Part shown: in pieces, positions 52,460 to 61,758 of the stretch
Numbering within the stretch: position 1 is the first letter of the stretch
How the letters are laid out: each line of letters starts with the position of its first letter
From: Burkholderia paludis
GTDB lineage: Bacteria; Pseudomonadota; Gammaproteobacteria; Burkholderiales; Burkholderiaceae
Length of the DNA stretch: 64,000 bases
Direction of reading: 5' to 3'
Assembly: GCF_000732615.1 (NCBI RefSeq)
Contig: NZ_JPGL01000058.1
Location: 1-64,000 of the forward strand
Notes under the pieces: model-generated
What the model saw: only the letters and a program-made list of their open reading frames with translations
What the model was told of the DNA's origin: nothing
Database searches by the model: none
Program-made: the position numbers and the translations under genes

Positions 52460-52487
52460 TCCTTGTGACCGCGAGCATGATCCTTGT
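52460..52487. promoter_or_regulatory. Direct repeat, candidate GlxA/AraC-type operator
   Basis: TCCTTGTGA (52460-52468) and TCCTTGTAA (52481-52489) repeat in the same orientation exactly 21 bp apart, two helical turns, as expected for an AraC-type dimer. They lie between the divergent regulator and PfpI gene. Confidence 0.5.
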
Positions 52488-52526
52488 AATTTCCCGGACG
52501 TGCAATCGAATGACGCGGGGCGGGCG

Positions 52527-53648
52527 ATGCGAACGGGAACGGGACGGAATGCGCGGTGCGCATGGGCGGCGCTGCTTGCGTGCGCGCTGGCCGGCGTGTG
52601 GGCATGGACGGCGGCGATCGCGTACGCCGCGACGGTGGACGCACCGGCTGCGGCACGGGCCACGGCCGCACCGAAGGACGGGCGCGCGCGGCCGCTCGTC
52701 GCGATCGTCGCGATCGTCGCGGACAACGCGGGAACGGAGACGACCGATTTCATCGTCCCTTATTCGATCCTGAAGGCGTCCGGCGCGGTGGATGTCGTCG
52801 CCGTGTCGGCCGACACGGGGGCCGTCGAGCTGATGCCCGCGCTGCGCATGCTGGCCGACACGACCTTCGAACGGTTCGACGCCGCGACGCCTGCCGGGGC
52901 CGATGCGGTCGTCGTGCCCGCGCTGCATCGCGCGGACAGCCCGGCGGTACTGGCGTGGCTGCGCAAGCAGGCCGCCGGCGGCGCGACGATGGTGGCGATC
53001 TGCGACGGCGCGGAGGTGCTCGCGAACGCCGGCCTGCTGCGCCACCGTGTCGCGACGTCCCACTGGTATTCGCGCGATGGTCTGCGCCGCCGCTTTGCCG
53101 ATACGACCTGGATCGACGATCGCCGCTACGTGATGGACGGCAACGTGATGACGACGAGCGGCGTGTCGGCGTCGCTGCCGGCGTCGCTTGCATTGGTGAG
53201 CGCGCTGGCCGGGCCCGCGGCGGCGCGCGAGACCGCGCGGCACATCGGCGTGCAGGCGTGGAGCGATCGACACGACGGCCGCCGGTTCGCGTTGAGCGCG
53301 CGCACGACGATGGCGGCGCTGGCGAACCGGGTGGCGTTCTGGCGCTACGAGACGTTCGACCTGCCGGTCGACGACGGGTTCGACGAGTTGCCGGTGGCGC
53401 TGACCGCCGATGCGTGGGCGCGGACGTGGCGCAGCGGGGTCGTCGCGACGGCCGACGCGCGCGAGATCGTATCGCGGCACGGGTTGCGGCTGCTGACGCA
53501 GCCGGCCGGCGCCGCGCATGCACGCATCGTCGTGCCGGAAGGGCGGCGCGGCGATGCGGTGCTGCCCGGGGTGCTCGACGACATCGCGTCGCGCTACGGC
53601 GCCGCGACGTCCGACTGGGTGGCTTTGCTGCTGGAATATCCGAGGTAG
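52527..53648 (+). CDS. Exported DJ-1/PfpI-superfamily protein
   Basis: 373 residues. An N-terminal hydrophobic segment (WAALLACALAGVWAWTAAIAYA) is a signal peptide or anchor. The PfpI domain follows (LVAIVAIVADNAGTETTDFIVPYSIL) with the nucleophile-elbow cysteine in MVAICDGAEVLANAG. The C-terminal 130 residues lack a recognisable motif. ATG 52527 was chosen to give the signal; the frame is open from 52446. The divergent GlxA regulator and shared direct repeat suggest joint control. The enzymatic activity is unknown. Confidence 0.82.
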   Translation: MRTGTGRNARCAWAALLACALAGVWAWTAAIAYAATVDAPAAARATAAPKDGRARPLVAIVAIVADNAGTETTDFIVPYSILKASGAVDVVAVSADTGAVELMPALRMLADTTFERFDAATPAGADAVVVPALHRADSPAVLAWLRKQAAGGATMVAICDGAEVLANAGLLRHRVATSHWYSRDGLRRRFADTTWIDDRRYVMDGNVMTTSGVSASLPASLALVSALAGPAAARETARHIGVQAWSDRHDGRRFALSARTTMAALANRVAFWRYETFDLPVDDGFDELPVALTADAWARTWRSGVVATADAREIVSRHGLRLLTQPAGAAHARIVVPEGRRGDAVLPGVLDDIASRYGAATSDWVALLLEYPR

Positions 53649-53864
53649 CGGCGCGGCCGCGCATCGTCGCGGCGCCGCCTGTCGGTCGAATGCGAATGGA
53701 GGGCGCCGGATGCGGATGGCGCGCGATGGCGTGTGGAAGACGCCGTGCGCTGCCGATGCGGTTTCATTCTATGTTGCCGCCCGGCAGCGCATTGAAGCAT
53801 CGACGCATCGGCTTCGTGCGCGAACGCGTGTGGCGCGGCATGACGCGACGGATGGTGTCCCGGT

Positions 53865-55355
53865 TCAGGCCGGCGTGGCGGCCATGCGCCGCGCGGACCA
53901 GCGATTCCACAGCATGCCGGCACGGCTGCCGCTTCCGCAGTACGCGAGCACCGGCTTCTGCAGCGTATCGACCAGCGCACCGAACGCATCGACTTCCGCG
54001 TCGCCGATCCGGTCGCGCTCGACCGGCAGGTAGCGCGCGTCGAGGCCCAGTTCGCGGGCCGCCGCGGCGATCTCGTCGAACGCCGGCTGGTCGGCGCCTT
54101 CGCCGTCGGGCCGGTTGCAGATCACCGAACGGAAGCCGGCATTGCGGATCGCCTTCAGGTCGGCTGGCGTGATCTGCCGTGAAGCGGAAAACCCGTTCGC
54201 GGCCGTCGCGCGACACTGCTCGATCGCGTTGCGAAAACCGGCGATCGCGGCATCGACGTCCTGCTCCGTCGTGAAACGGCCGAAGCTCACGCGCACGGTG
54301 CGGCCGGCGGTTTCCGCATCGAGGCCGATCGCGGTCAGCACGTGCGACGGCGCGCCGCTGGTCGAGTTGCACGCGGAGGTCGACGACACCGCAAGCGCCT
54401 CGCCGAGCATGAACGGAAAGAAGCCGGGCGCATTCACCGTCAGGCTCAGCGTGTGCGGAATGCGGCGCGCCGCGGCTGCGTTCTGCGTGACGTCGCCGAG
54501 CGCGGCCAGCGCGTTCGTCAGGCGCGCGCCGAGCGCCGCGATCCGCGCGGCTTCGCCGGCGAGCTTTTCAGCGGCGAGTTCGCAGGCCACGCCCATGCCG
54601 ACGATCTGATGCGTCGCGAGCGTGCCCGAGCGCAGGCCGCGCTCGTGGCCGCCGCCGTGAATCTGCGGGGCGATCCGGGCCGCGATGTCGCGGCGCACGA
54701 ACAGCGCGCCGATGCCCTTCGGGCCATACACCTTGTGCGCGGACATCGACAGCATGTCGATGCCGAGCGCGCGCACGTCGATCGGCGTCTTGCCGAGCGC
54801 CTGCGCGGCGTCGACGTGAAGCAGTGCGCCCGCGGCGTGCACGATGCGGGAGATGGCGCCGATATCCGTCAGCGTGCCGAGCTCGTTGTTCACGAGCATC
54901 AGCGACACGAGGCCCGTATCGGGGCCGATCGCGGCGGCCACCGCATCGGGCGTGATTTCGCCGTCGCGCGTGGGCGTCAGCAGCGTGACCGACATGCCGC
55001 GCGTCGACAGGTTCGCCATCGTGTCGAGAATCGCCTTGTGCTCGATGCGGCTCGTGACCAGGTGGCGCTTGCCGGTCGCGGTTTCCGCATGGCCCTTCAG
55101 CGCGAGGTTGTTCGATTCGGTCGCGCCGGACGTCCAGACGATCTCGTCGGCGTCCGCGCCGATGAGCGCGGCGACCTGTGCGCGTGCGCGCTCGACCTTG
55201 TCGCGCGCCAGCCGGCCGGCGGCGTGAGAACTCGACGCGGGATTGCCGAAGATGCCGTCGAAGCCGAGGCAGGCGGTCATCGCTTCGATCACGCGCGGGT
55301 CCGCGGGCGTCGTGGCGGCGTAGTCGAGGTAGTGCAGCGGGGTGGGTTCGCTCAT
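53865..55355 (-). CDS. Cysteine desulfurase fused to a rhodanese-like DUF442 domain
   Basis: 496 residues. Residues 1-380 are an IscS/NifS-type cysteine desulfurase: HYLDYAATTPADPRV, PLP Lys208 in SAHKVYGPKG, and the persulfide loop SSTSACNSTSGAPSH with Cys329. Residues 388-485 form a second domain (ITPADLKAIRNAGFRSVICNRPDGEG, AYCGSGSRAGMLW) of the DUF442/sulfurtransferase kind, with Cys473 in a C-x4-R loop. The fusion suggests sulfur passes directly from Cys329 to Cys473. Genes for Fe-S scaffolds are not adjacent. The start has weak upstream ribosome features. Confidence 0.9.
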   Translation of the reverse strand: MSEPTPLHYLDYAATTPADPRVIEAMTACLGFDGIFGNPASSSHAAGRLARDKVERARAQVAALIGADADEIVWTSGATESNNLALKGHAETATGKRHLVTSRIEHKAILDTMANLSTRGMSVTLLTPTRDGEITPDAVAAAIGPDTGLVSLMLVNNELGTLTDIGAISRIVHAAGALLHVDAAQALGKTPIDVRALGIDMLSMSAHKVYGPKGIGALFVRRDIAARIAPQIHGGGHERGLRSGTLATHQIVGMGVACELAAEKLAGEAARIAALGARLTNALAALGDVTQNAAAARRIPHTLSLTVNAPGFFPFMLGEALAVSSTSACNSTSGAPSHVLTAIGLDAETAGRTVRVSFGRFTTEQDVDAAIAGFRNAIEQCRATAANGFSASRQITPADLKAIRNAGFRSVICNRPDGEGADQPAFDEIAAAARELGLDARYLPVERDRIGDAEVDAFGALVDTLQKPVLAYCGSGSRAGMLWNRWSARRMAATPA

Positions 55356-55558
55356 GTCCTTCTCTTGCTCTTTTCTTTCGGAATGGAAGAAATGATACGG
55401 GGGACAGGCGGGAAAAAGGATCCAAAGTTGGCTGTCGGTTCAGCTTGATATGGAATAACGTTTTCGTAATTAGTGGAATGGGAGAATTCGATTTTCTTGC
55501 GGCGAGATCGTGCGCCTGCCGGGGCCGGCGCGGCCAGGCTGGCCGGCCGGCGGCGGAT

Positions 55559-56722
55559 TCACGAATAGAAGCGTTGCGGGCGGAAATCCTGAAGCTGCGC
55601 CGTCTCGACGCCGTCGAGCACCTCGATCGCGAACAACTGGCCGATGGCCGGCGCGGACGTCATGCCGCTGTGCATCGCGGCGACGTGAACGTTCCGGTAC
55701 TGGCGGCCGCGGCCCATGATCGGATATTCGTCGCGCGGCAGCACACGATAGCCGAGCGTCATGTAGTCGAGTTCGATGCCCCGGGTCTCCGGCAGCACGT
55801 CGGTGACGCGTTGGAGCAGCTTCGCGCCGAGTTCCGGCGTGGGCGTCAGCGTGCCGGTGTCGCCGAAGTTCGAGCCGGCCACGATGCGCCCGTCGGGGTT
55901 CTGCTTGATGTCGAGGCCGGCCGGCATCAGGACCTGATGCACGAGCGGCGGCATCGGCGTGCTGTGGGCAAGAATGCCCTTCGACATGCGGAGCGGGACA
56001 GGAATGCCGGCCTGCGCGCCGAGCCGCGTGGAGTCGTTCCCGGCCGCGATCACGACGTGATCCGCGAAGAACGGCCCCTTGTTCGTGGTCACGCCGGTTG
56101 CGCGATCGCCGTCGAAATCGATCGTCGATACGTCGGCTTTCGTCAGCGTGACGCCGGCACGGATGCCGGCCTGGACCAGCGCCAGCGTGGCGGCCACCGG
56201 GTCGAGCGTCCCGTCGATGGTCGAATGCCAGCCCGCGCCGAACTCGCCGGCGTGCACGCCGGGCACCAGGCGCTCGAGGTCGTCGCGCGTGATGTTGCGG
56301 ATCGGATAGCCCCACGGCTGATGCTGGGCAGTCGTGTCGTGGAGCCGGTCGATCTGCTTGCGGTCCGCGCCGCACCACGCGATGCCGCCGCCCCATTGAA
56401 TCTGCAGCGACGGCCCGATTTCGAGCTGAAGGCGGCGCCATCCGAGGATGCCTTCGTAGTTCAGGGCGTAATACGAATACGGCGCCTTGTTGTTCGCATT
56501 GATCCACGCGAACGAATTGCGCGTGGTGCCGGATGCCGGCGCATCCTTCTCGATGAGCGTGACTTCGGCGCCGCGCCGCGCGAGGTGATAGGCGATCGAT
56601 GCGCCCATGATGCCGCTGCCGATCACGATCACGCGGTCCCTTGCCCTGGCCGCCCGCGCGATCGAGGGCAGCGCGCCGGCGAGCGGCGCGGCAAACACGG
56701 GGAAGAATTGCCGGCGGTTCAT
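55559..56722 (-). CDS. FAD-dependent oxidoreductase, D-amino-acid oxidase/dehydrogenase-like
   Basis: 387 residues. NRRQFFPVFAAPLAG resembles a twin-arginine export signal, so the flavoprotein may be periplasmic. The FAD fold is VIVIGSGIMGASIAYHLARRGAEVTLIEKD and HVVIAAGNDST. The C-terminal HSGMTSAPAIGQL is the DAO-family FAD loop. It probably deaminates an amino acid or sarcosine-like compound. It is downstream of the ABC transporter genes on the same strand (gap 87 bp) and likely uses the same substrate. Confidence 0.88.
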   Translation of the reverse strand: MNRRQFFPVFAAPLAGALPSIARAARARDRVIVIGSGIMGASIAYHLARRGAEVTLIEKDAPASGTTRNSFAWINANNKAPYSYYALNYEGILGWRRLQLEIGPSLQIQWGGGIAWCGADRKQIDRLHDTTAQHQPWGYPIRNITRDDLERLVPGVHAGEFGAGWHSTIDGTLDPVAATLALVQAGIRAGVTLTKADVSTIDFDGDRATGVTTNKGPFFADHVVIAAGNDSTRLGAQAGIPVPLRMSKGILAHSTPMPPLVHQVLMPAGLDIKQNPDGRIVAGSNFGDTGTLTPTPELGAKLLQRVTDVLPETRGIELDYMTLGYRVLPRDEYPIMGRGRQYRNVHVAAMHSGMTSAPAIGQLFAIEVLDGVETAQLQDFRPQRFYS

Positions 56723-56809
56723 TTGCGTCTCCTTGGTTCGATATGTTTCGTTTAACTGATTAATTGGGCAGCGTGGCCGCCGGTGGCGACACCGCCGGCC
56801 ACGCGTGCG

Positions 56810-57580
56810 TCAGGTTTCGATGAGATTGAGGAACTGGCGCACGCGCGGATGGGTGCTGGCCGTGAAGAACTCGGCGGGTGTCGTGTCCTCGACGACCACG
56901 CCGTTCTCCATGAACACCACGCGATCGGCGACGTCCTGCGCAAACCGCACTTCGTGGGTGACGACCAGCATCGTCATCCCGTTGCCGGCCAGCTCCCGCA
57001 TCACCGCGAGCACGTCTTCCCGCAGCGCCGGATCGAGCGCGGAGGTCGGTTCGTCGAACAGGATCACCTCGGGCTCCATCGCGAGGCCGCGGGCGATGGC
57101 CACGCGCTGCTTCTGGCCGCCGGAGAGTCGCGCGGGATAGTCGCCGGCCTTGTGCGCGAGGCCCACGCGATCGAGCAGGCGCAGGCCGCGTTCGGCCGCT
57201 TCGTCCTTCCTCATGCCCTTGACGCTCACGAGCCCTTCGATGACGTTTTCCAGCGCGGTGCGATGCGGAAACAGGTTGAACGACTGGAACACCATGGCCG
57301 TGCGCCGGCGGATCGCGTTGACGCGCTTGCGCTCGTCGCGCGACAGCGCGCCGCCGCCGGTGCGCTCGATCCCGATGCCGCACACGGACACCGTGCCCGC
57401 ATCGGGCAGTTCCAGGAAATTCAGCGAGCGCAGGAGCGTGGTCTTGCCGGAGCCGGACGGCCCCATCAGGACGACGACTTCCCCGCGCGCAACGCTGAAG
57501 TCGACGCCGCGCAGCACCGCGTTGGCGCCGAAGGACTTGGTCAGCCCCTGGACGACGATGGTATGCATGGTGGTATTCAT
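56810..57580 (-). CDS. Polar amino acid ABC transporter ATP-binding protein
   Basis: 256 residues. Walker A GPSGSGKTT, signature LSGGQKQR and Walker B VILFDEPTSALDP, with MVFQSFNLFPH as Q-loop, are typical of the GlnQ/HisP group. ATG 57580 overlaps the permease stop (ATGA). It drives the importer formed with the two genes upstream. Confidence 0.93.
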   Translation of the reverse strand: MNTTMHTIVVQGLTKSFGANAVLRGVDFSVARGEVVVLMGPSGSGKTTLLRSLNFLELPDAGTVSVCGIGIERTGGGALSRDERKRVNAIRRRTAMVFQSFNLFPHRTALENVIEGLVSVKGMRKDEAAERGLRLLDRVGLAHKAGDYPARLSGGQKQRVAIARGLAMEPEVILFDEPTSALDPALREDVLAVMRELAGNGMTMLVVTHEVRFAQDVADRVVFMENGVVVEDTTPAEFFTASTHPRVRQFLNLIET

Positions 57581-58227
57581 TGGAAACGCCTCGACACCCG
57601 GCCTTCGAAAATTGTCTGGACGATCGTCAGGATCTGGTTGATGACCCAGTAGATCAGGCCGACCATCAGGAACATCTCCAGGTAGCGGAAGGTCGATGCG
57701 CCGACCTGGTCGGCCACGCGGGTCAGCTCGACGACGGTGATCGTGGACGCCAGCGACGTGTCCTTGATCAGCGCGATCATGCGGCTGCCGACGGGCGGAA
57801 TCGCGATGCGCAGCCCTTGCGGCAGGATCACGCGCCACATCATCTTCCAGTAGCTCATGCCGAGCGAATGCGCGGCCTCCCACTGGCCGCGATCGACCGC
57901 GTTGATCCCGGAGCGGAAGTTCTCGCTGAGGTAGGCGGCGGAAAAGAGCGTCAGCGCGAGCAGGGCGGCCGGCACCGGATCGAGCGTGATGCCGTAGCGC
58001 GGCAGCCCGAAATAGATCAGCAGGATCTGCACGAGCAGCGGCGTGCCGCGAAAGACGGACACGTACGCGAACGCGATGCCGCGCAGCACCCGGATCGACG
58101 ACACCCGCGCGAGCGCGACGGCGAGCCCCAGCGCCGACCCGAGCGCGAACGACGCGAGGCCGAGGAACACGGTCATCGTCACCGCGCTTTCGAGCAGCGG
58201 CAGCGACCGCATGAAGAGATCGAACAT
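57577..58227 (-). CDS. Polar amino acid ABC transporter permease
   Basis: 216 residues, about five helices. FLGLASFALGSALGLAVAL is the HisMQ-type start and the EAA loop reads AHSLGMSYWKMMWRVILPQGLRIAIPP. It is a single permease gene, so the pore is presumably a homodimer. It begins 3 bp after the binding protein and overlaps the ATPase gene, forming one tight operon. Confidence 0.93.
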   Translation of the reverse strand: MFDLFMRSLPLLESAVTMTVFLGLASFALGSALGLAVALARVSSIRVLRGIAFAYVSVFRGTPLLVQILLIYFGLPRYGITLDPVPAALLALTLFSAAYLSENFRSGINAVDRGQWEAAHSLGMSYWKMMWRVILPQGLRIAIPPVGSRMIALIKDTSLASTITVVELTRVADQVGASTFRYLEMFLMVGLIYWVINQILTIVQTIFEGRVSRRFQ

Positions 58228-58230
58228 GCG

Positions 58231-59070
58231 TTACTCCTTCTGGGCCTTCGCCCTGGCGATGCTGCCGAGCATGTCGTAGCCCGGGCCGACCCAGCGTTTC
58301 GCGAGCCGTTCGAGCGTGCCGTCGGCCGTCATGTCGTCGATCGCCTTGTCGACGGCGGCGAGGAGGGCCGGTTGCCCCTTCGCGAGCGCCGGCGCGGACA
58401 GCTGGTAGATCAGCGGCTCGCCGACTTCCTTGACCGGCAGGTGATTCACGTTGGCGTATTTCATCCCGCCGAAGTGGGAGATGATGACCGCGTCGAGGCG
58501 GCCGCTGCCGAGGTCGTTGAACACGAGCCCGCCGTTGTCGTACGCGCGGATGTCGGTGTCCTTCAGGTGCGCGCGCGCCCATGCCTCGTTGGTCGAACCG
58601 GTGGTCACGCCGACCCGCTTGCCCTTCAGGTCGGTCTGCCCGTGGATGTTCGCGTTGTCGGCGCGCACGAAGATGCGGAAATCCTCGACGCCGTACGGCC
58701 TCGCGAAATCGACCTGCTTGCCGCGCTCGGCCGTCGGCGTCAGGTCGTTCATCACGAGATCGTATTTGCCGGACTTGAGCCCTTCGACGAAGTTCTTGTA
58801 TGCGTCGGCGACGAAGACGACCTGCTTCACGCCGATGCGCTTTCCGACTTCGCGTGCGACTTCGACGTCATAGCCGGCCGGCTGGTTGTGATCGTCCAGC
58901 AGCGTCCACGGCGGGCTGCTCTGCGTGTTTGCCACGCGCAGCGTGCCGCTGGCCCGCGCGGCCGCGAGCAGGTCCGCCGCGCCCGCATCGACGCTCGACA
59001 GCGCCAGCAGGCCCGTCATGCCGAATGCGGCCAGGCATCTGGCCAGCGCGAGTGGGGTAACTTTTCTCAT
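58231..59070 (-). CDS. Amino acid ABC transporter substrate-binding protein
   Basis: 279 residues, signal peptide ending VDAGAADL. The PBP-b fold shows TLRVANTQSSPPWTLLDDHNQPAGYDVEVAREVGKRIGV, a conserved arginine region GKQVDFARPYGVEDFRIFV and VGVTTGSTNEAWAR. It resembles cystine/FliY- and lysine-arginine-ornithine-type proteins. With the MetC-like enzyme immediately upstream, a sulfur amino acid is an attractive ligand, but this is inference. Confidence 0.92.
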   Translation of the reverse strand: MRKVTPLALARCLAAFGMTGLLALSSVDAGAADLLAAARASGTLRVANTQSSPPWTLLDDHNQPAGYDVEVAREVGKRIGVKQVVFVADAYKNFVEGLKSGKYDLVMNDLTPTAERGKQVDFARPYGVEDFRIFVRADNANIHGQTDLKGKRVGVTTGSTNEAWARAHLKDTDIRAYDNGGLVFNDLGSGRLDAVIISHFGGMKYANVNHLPVKEVGEPLIYQLSAPALAKGQPALLAAVDKAIDDMTADGTLERLAKRWVGPGYDMLGSIARAKAQKE

Positions 59071-59110
59071 GATGTCTCCTTGGGGGGCTGTGGGTTGCGC
59101 GATCGCGGCG

Positions 59111-60274
59111 TCACGCCGTGCGGTGCCTGGCGTCGGTGAATGCCGCGAGGCCGGCGCACAGATCGTCGATCAGCAGCTCGGGCGCCTCGAGCCCGATCGA
59201 CAGGCGGACGATGGGCCGGTCGGTCAGCGGGAACGGACGCTGCGCCTGCAGCGCCGCCGGGTAGTACGCGGCGAGGCTGTGGACGCCGCCCCAGCTCGCG
59301 CCGATCGCGAAACACCGCAGCGCATCGAAGAACGCGGTGAACGCCGCTTCCGGCGCGGGTTCGAGCATCAGCGAGAACAGGCAGCCGTTGCCGGAGAAAT
59401 CGCGTTTCCAGATCGCGTGCCCCGCGTCGGACGGCAGCGCCGGGAACAGCACCTTGTGAACGGCCGGATGCGATTCGAGGAACTGCGCGACGCGCAGCGC
59501 CGCCGCGCTTTGCGCATCGAAGCGCACCTTCAGGGTTTCGAGGCCGCGCAGCACGAGGAAGCAGTCGTCCGGGCTCGCCTGCTGGCCCAGGATGCTCTGC
59601 GTCTCGCGCAATGTTTCGTAGTAGCCGAAGTCGTTCATGCTGATCGCCCCGAGCAGCAGATCGGAGTGGCCGCCGAACAGCTTGGTGGCCGCTTCGACGC
59701 TCAGGTCCACGCCGTGTTCGAGCGGACGGAACGCGAGCGGGCTGGCCCACGTGTTGTCCATCATCGTCATGACGCCGCGACGGCGCGCGACGTCGACGAT
59801 CGCCGGAATGTCGGGCATCTCCATCGTCACCGTGCCCGGCGATTCCATGCAGATCATGCGCGTATTCGGCTTCACGTATCGCTCGATGCCGGCGCCGATC
59901 GCCGGTTCGTACAGTTCGACTTCCACGTCGAACATGGCGAGCCATTTCTGCGCGAAGGTCTTGAGCGCCCCGTAGCACGCGGCGGACACGAGCAGATGAT
60001 CGCCGCCGCGAACGAAGCCCATCACGGCCGTCATCAGCGCGGCCTGCCCGGACGGCGCCAGTACGCAGTGCGCGCCGCCTTCGAGCGCGGCGATGCGGCG
60101 TTCCAGCTCGCGCGCGGTGGGCGTGCCGGTGATGCCGTAGCTGTAGCCGTCGGGCTGGCGTTCCTTGCGGCGCGCGAAATCGTCGAGCGAATCGAACACG
60201 ACGGTCGACGCGCGCATGACGGCGGGCGACAGGCTGCGGAACGGTTGCGGGGGAAGCGGGGTGGTGGTCGTCAT
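59111..60274 (-). CDS. Cystathionine beta-lyase-like PLP enzyme (MetC family)
   Basis: 387 residues. YSYGITGTPTARELERRIAALEGG, the cofactor DNTWASPLAF and PLP Lys198 in AATKLFGGHSDL identify a transsulfuration-type lyase, closest in plan to cystathionine beta-lyase. ATG 60274 is preferred over the upstream open frame. It is the promoter-proximal gene of the group with the ABC transporter and the FAD oxidase and diverges from a LysR gene. It probably cleaves the C-S bond of an imported cysteine conjugate. Confidence 0.88.
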   Translation of the reverse strand: MTTTTPLPPQPFRSLSPAVMRASTVVFDSLDDFARRKERQPDGYSYGITGTPTARELERRIAALEGGAHCVLAPSGQAALMTAVMGFVRGGDHLLVSAACYGALKTFAQKWLAMFDVEVELYEPAIGAGIERYVKPNTRMICMESPGTVTMEMPDIPAIVDVARRRGVMTMMDNTWASPLAFRPLEHGVDLSVEAATKLFGGHSDLLLGAISMNDFGYYETLRETQSILGQQASPDDCFLVLRGLETLKVRFDAQSAAALRVAQFLESHPAVHKVLFPALPSDAGHAIWKRDFSGNGCLFSLMLEPAPEAAFTAFFDALRCFAIGASWGGVHSLAAYYPAALQAQRPFPLTDRPIVRLSIGLEAPELLIDDLCAGLAAFTDARHRTA

Positions 60275-60383
60275 GATGCGGGTCGGAACTCCGTGGCTGG
60301 CAGGTTGGATGCGATGAAGTTTTACTTTCGCGCCGGATTGAAGCAACATCGGAAATAATTAGGTCGATAAGCCGGAGTTATAG

Positions 60384-61343
60384 ATGAGCGTGCGGGATAT
60401 CGAGGTGTTCCGGGCGGTGATGAACGCCGGGAGCACGAGCAAGGCGGCCGGCGTGCTGGAGATTTCGCAGCCGGCGGTGAGCCAGTCGATCCGCCGGCTC
60501 GAGAGCATGGCCGGGTTCCGCCTGTTCGAGCGCGTGCGCAGCCGCCTCGTGCCGACGCAGGAAGCCGTGGCGCTGATGCGCGACGTGGACCGCTACTTTC
60601 TCGGCTTCGAGGTGATCGAGCACCGGATCCGCAGCCTGCGTTCGTACGGACTGGGGCGCCTCGCGATCGCGTCGCTGCCCGCGCTCGGCACCGGCTTCCT
60701 GCCGCGCGTGATCGCATCGTTCGATGCGGCCGCGCGCGACGTGCAGATTTCGCTGCAGGTGATGAGCTCCCGCGAGGTGCACGAGAAGGTGTCGGCGGGG
60801 CAGGTGGATTTCGGGCTGATGTCCGACGAAATGTCGATGGCCGGGCTGGAGCACTCGGCGTTCGTCAGCATTCCGGCGGTGGCCGTGATGAATGCGGGGC
60901 ACCCGCTCGCGGCCAGGAGCCTGATCCGCGCCGAGGATCTGTCGCAGACGCCGTTCATCGCGCTGAATCCGGAGGACAGCACGCGATTGCGGCTCGAGAC
61001 CCAGCTGCGCGGGCGCGGTGTCGTGCTGAAGCCGCTGGTGGAGACGCCGTACTCGCATACCGTCTGCGAACTCGCGCTGGCGGGGGTGGGCGTGGGGCTC
61101 GCCCACCCGCTCGTCGCGCTCGACTTCGTGCGGCGCGGGCTCGTCGTCAGGCCGTTCGATATCGAGGTCGCTTTCACGGGCGTGCTGGTGTTTCGGCCTG
61201 GCACGCCGCTGTCGGAGAACGCGCGGGTGTTCCTCCAGCACATGCGGATTCAGCTGGAAGCGGACCGCAATGCGCTGGCGGCATTGTTCGGCAGGAAGGG
61301 CCGCGCAAGAGAGGGGCGCGCGCCGGTGGGCGGCGACGGATGA
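60384..61343 (+). CDS. LysR-family transcriptional regulator
   Basis: 319 residues. HTH: DIEVFRAVMNAGSTSKAAGVLEISQPAVSQSIRRLESMAGF. The effector domain contains ALNPEDSTRLRLETQL. It diverges from the MetC-like gene across 109 bp, the classical position for a LysR regulator of the adjacent operon, so it probably responds to the imported amino acid. The C-terminal 20 residues (GRAREGRAPVGGDG) are a low-complexity extension. Confidence 0.9.
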   Translation: MSVRDIEVFRAVMNAGSTSKAAGVLEISQPAVSQSIRRLESMAGFRLFERVRSRLVPTQEAVALMRDVDRYFLGFEVIEHRIRSLRSYGLGRLAIASLPALGTGFLPRVIASFDAAARDVQISLQVMSSREVHEKVSAGQVDFGLMSDEMSMAGLEHSAFVSIPAVAVMNAGHPLAARSLIRAEDLSQTPFIALNPEDSTRLRLETQLRGRGVVLKPLVETPYSHTVCELALAGVGVGLAHPLVALDFVRRGLVVRPFDIEVAFTGVLVFRPGTPLSENARVFLQHMRIQLEADRNALAALFGRKGRAREGRAPVGGDG

Positions 61344-61758
61344 GTCGGCCCCGTTAGCCGCCCCGGCCGGCCGCCGCCTGCGCAAACGCCGGACGTTACC
61401 CGCTTCGCACGGGCGGCGGCCGCGGATTTCCCGATGTCCATGAGGGAATCCCCCGTAACGCGCGAACGCGCGCCGTTTCAACGCGTCGCCCTCCCGCTCC
61501 GCGCTTCCTTGCAGGCGCTTCCGGCCCATCCCTCCCGATTATTCGCATTTCGCGAATGGCGCGTTCGCCGGTTGTTCGATACCCGACGGCCGGCGTTCCC
61601 CCTATCTTGGCGGCGTCGGCTGACCGGACTCGACGCCTCGAACCGGAACGGCGGCCGGCACTTCCTCGCGATTCGCGTCGCACCCAAACGACATCGAACC
61701 TGGCTCATGCGCAGGCGCTTCGGCGCGCGCAGGCGGACCTGCGTTCACGGAGACGGAA
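61344..61758. other. 415-bp intergenic region
   Basis: No gene supported. A self-complementary CGCGCGAACGCGCG lies near 61458. It should hold the MFS promoter. Nothing else stands out. Confidence 0.5.
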
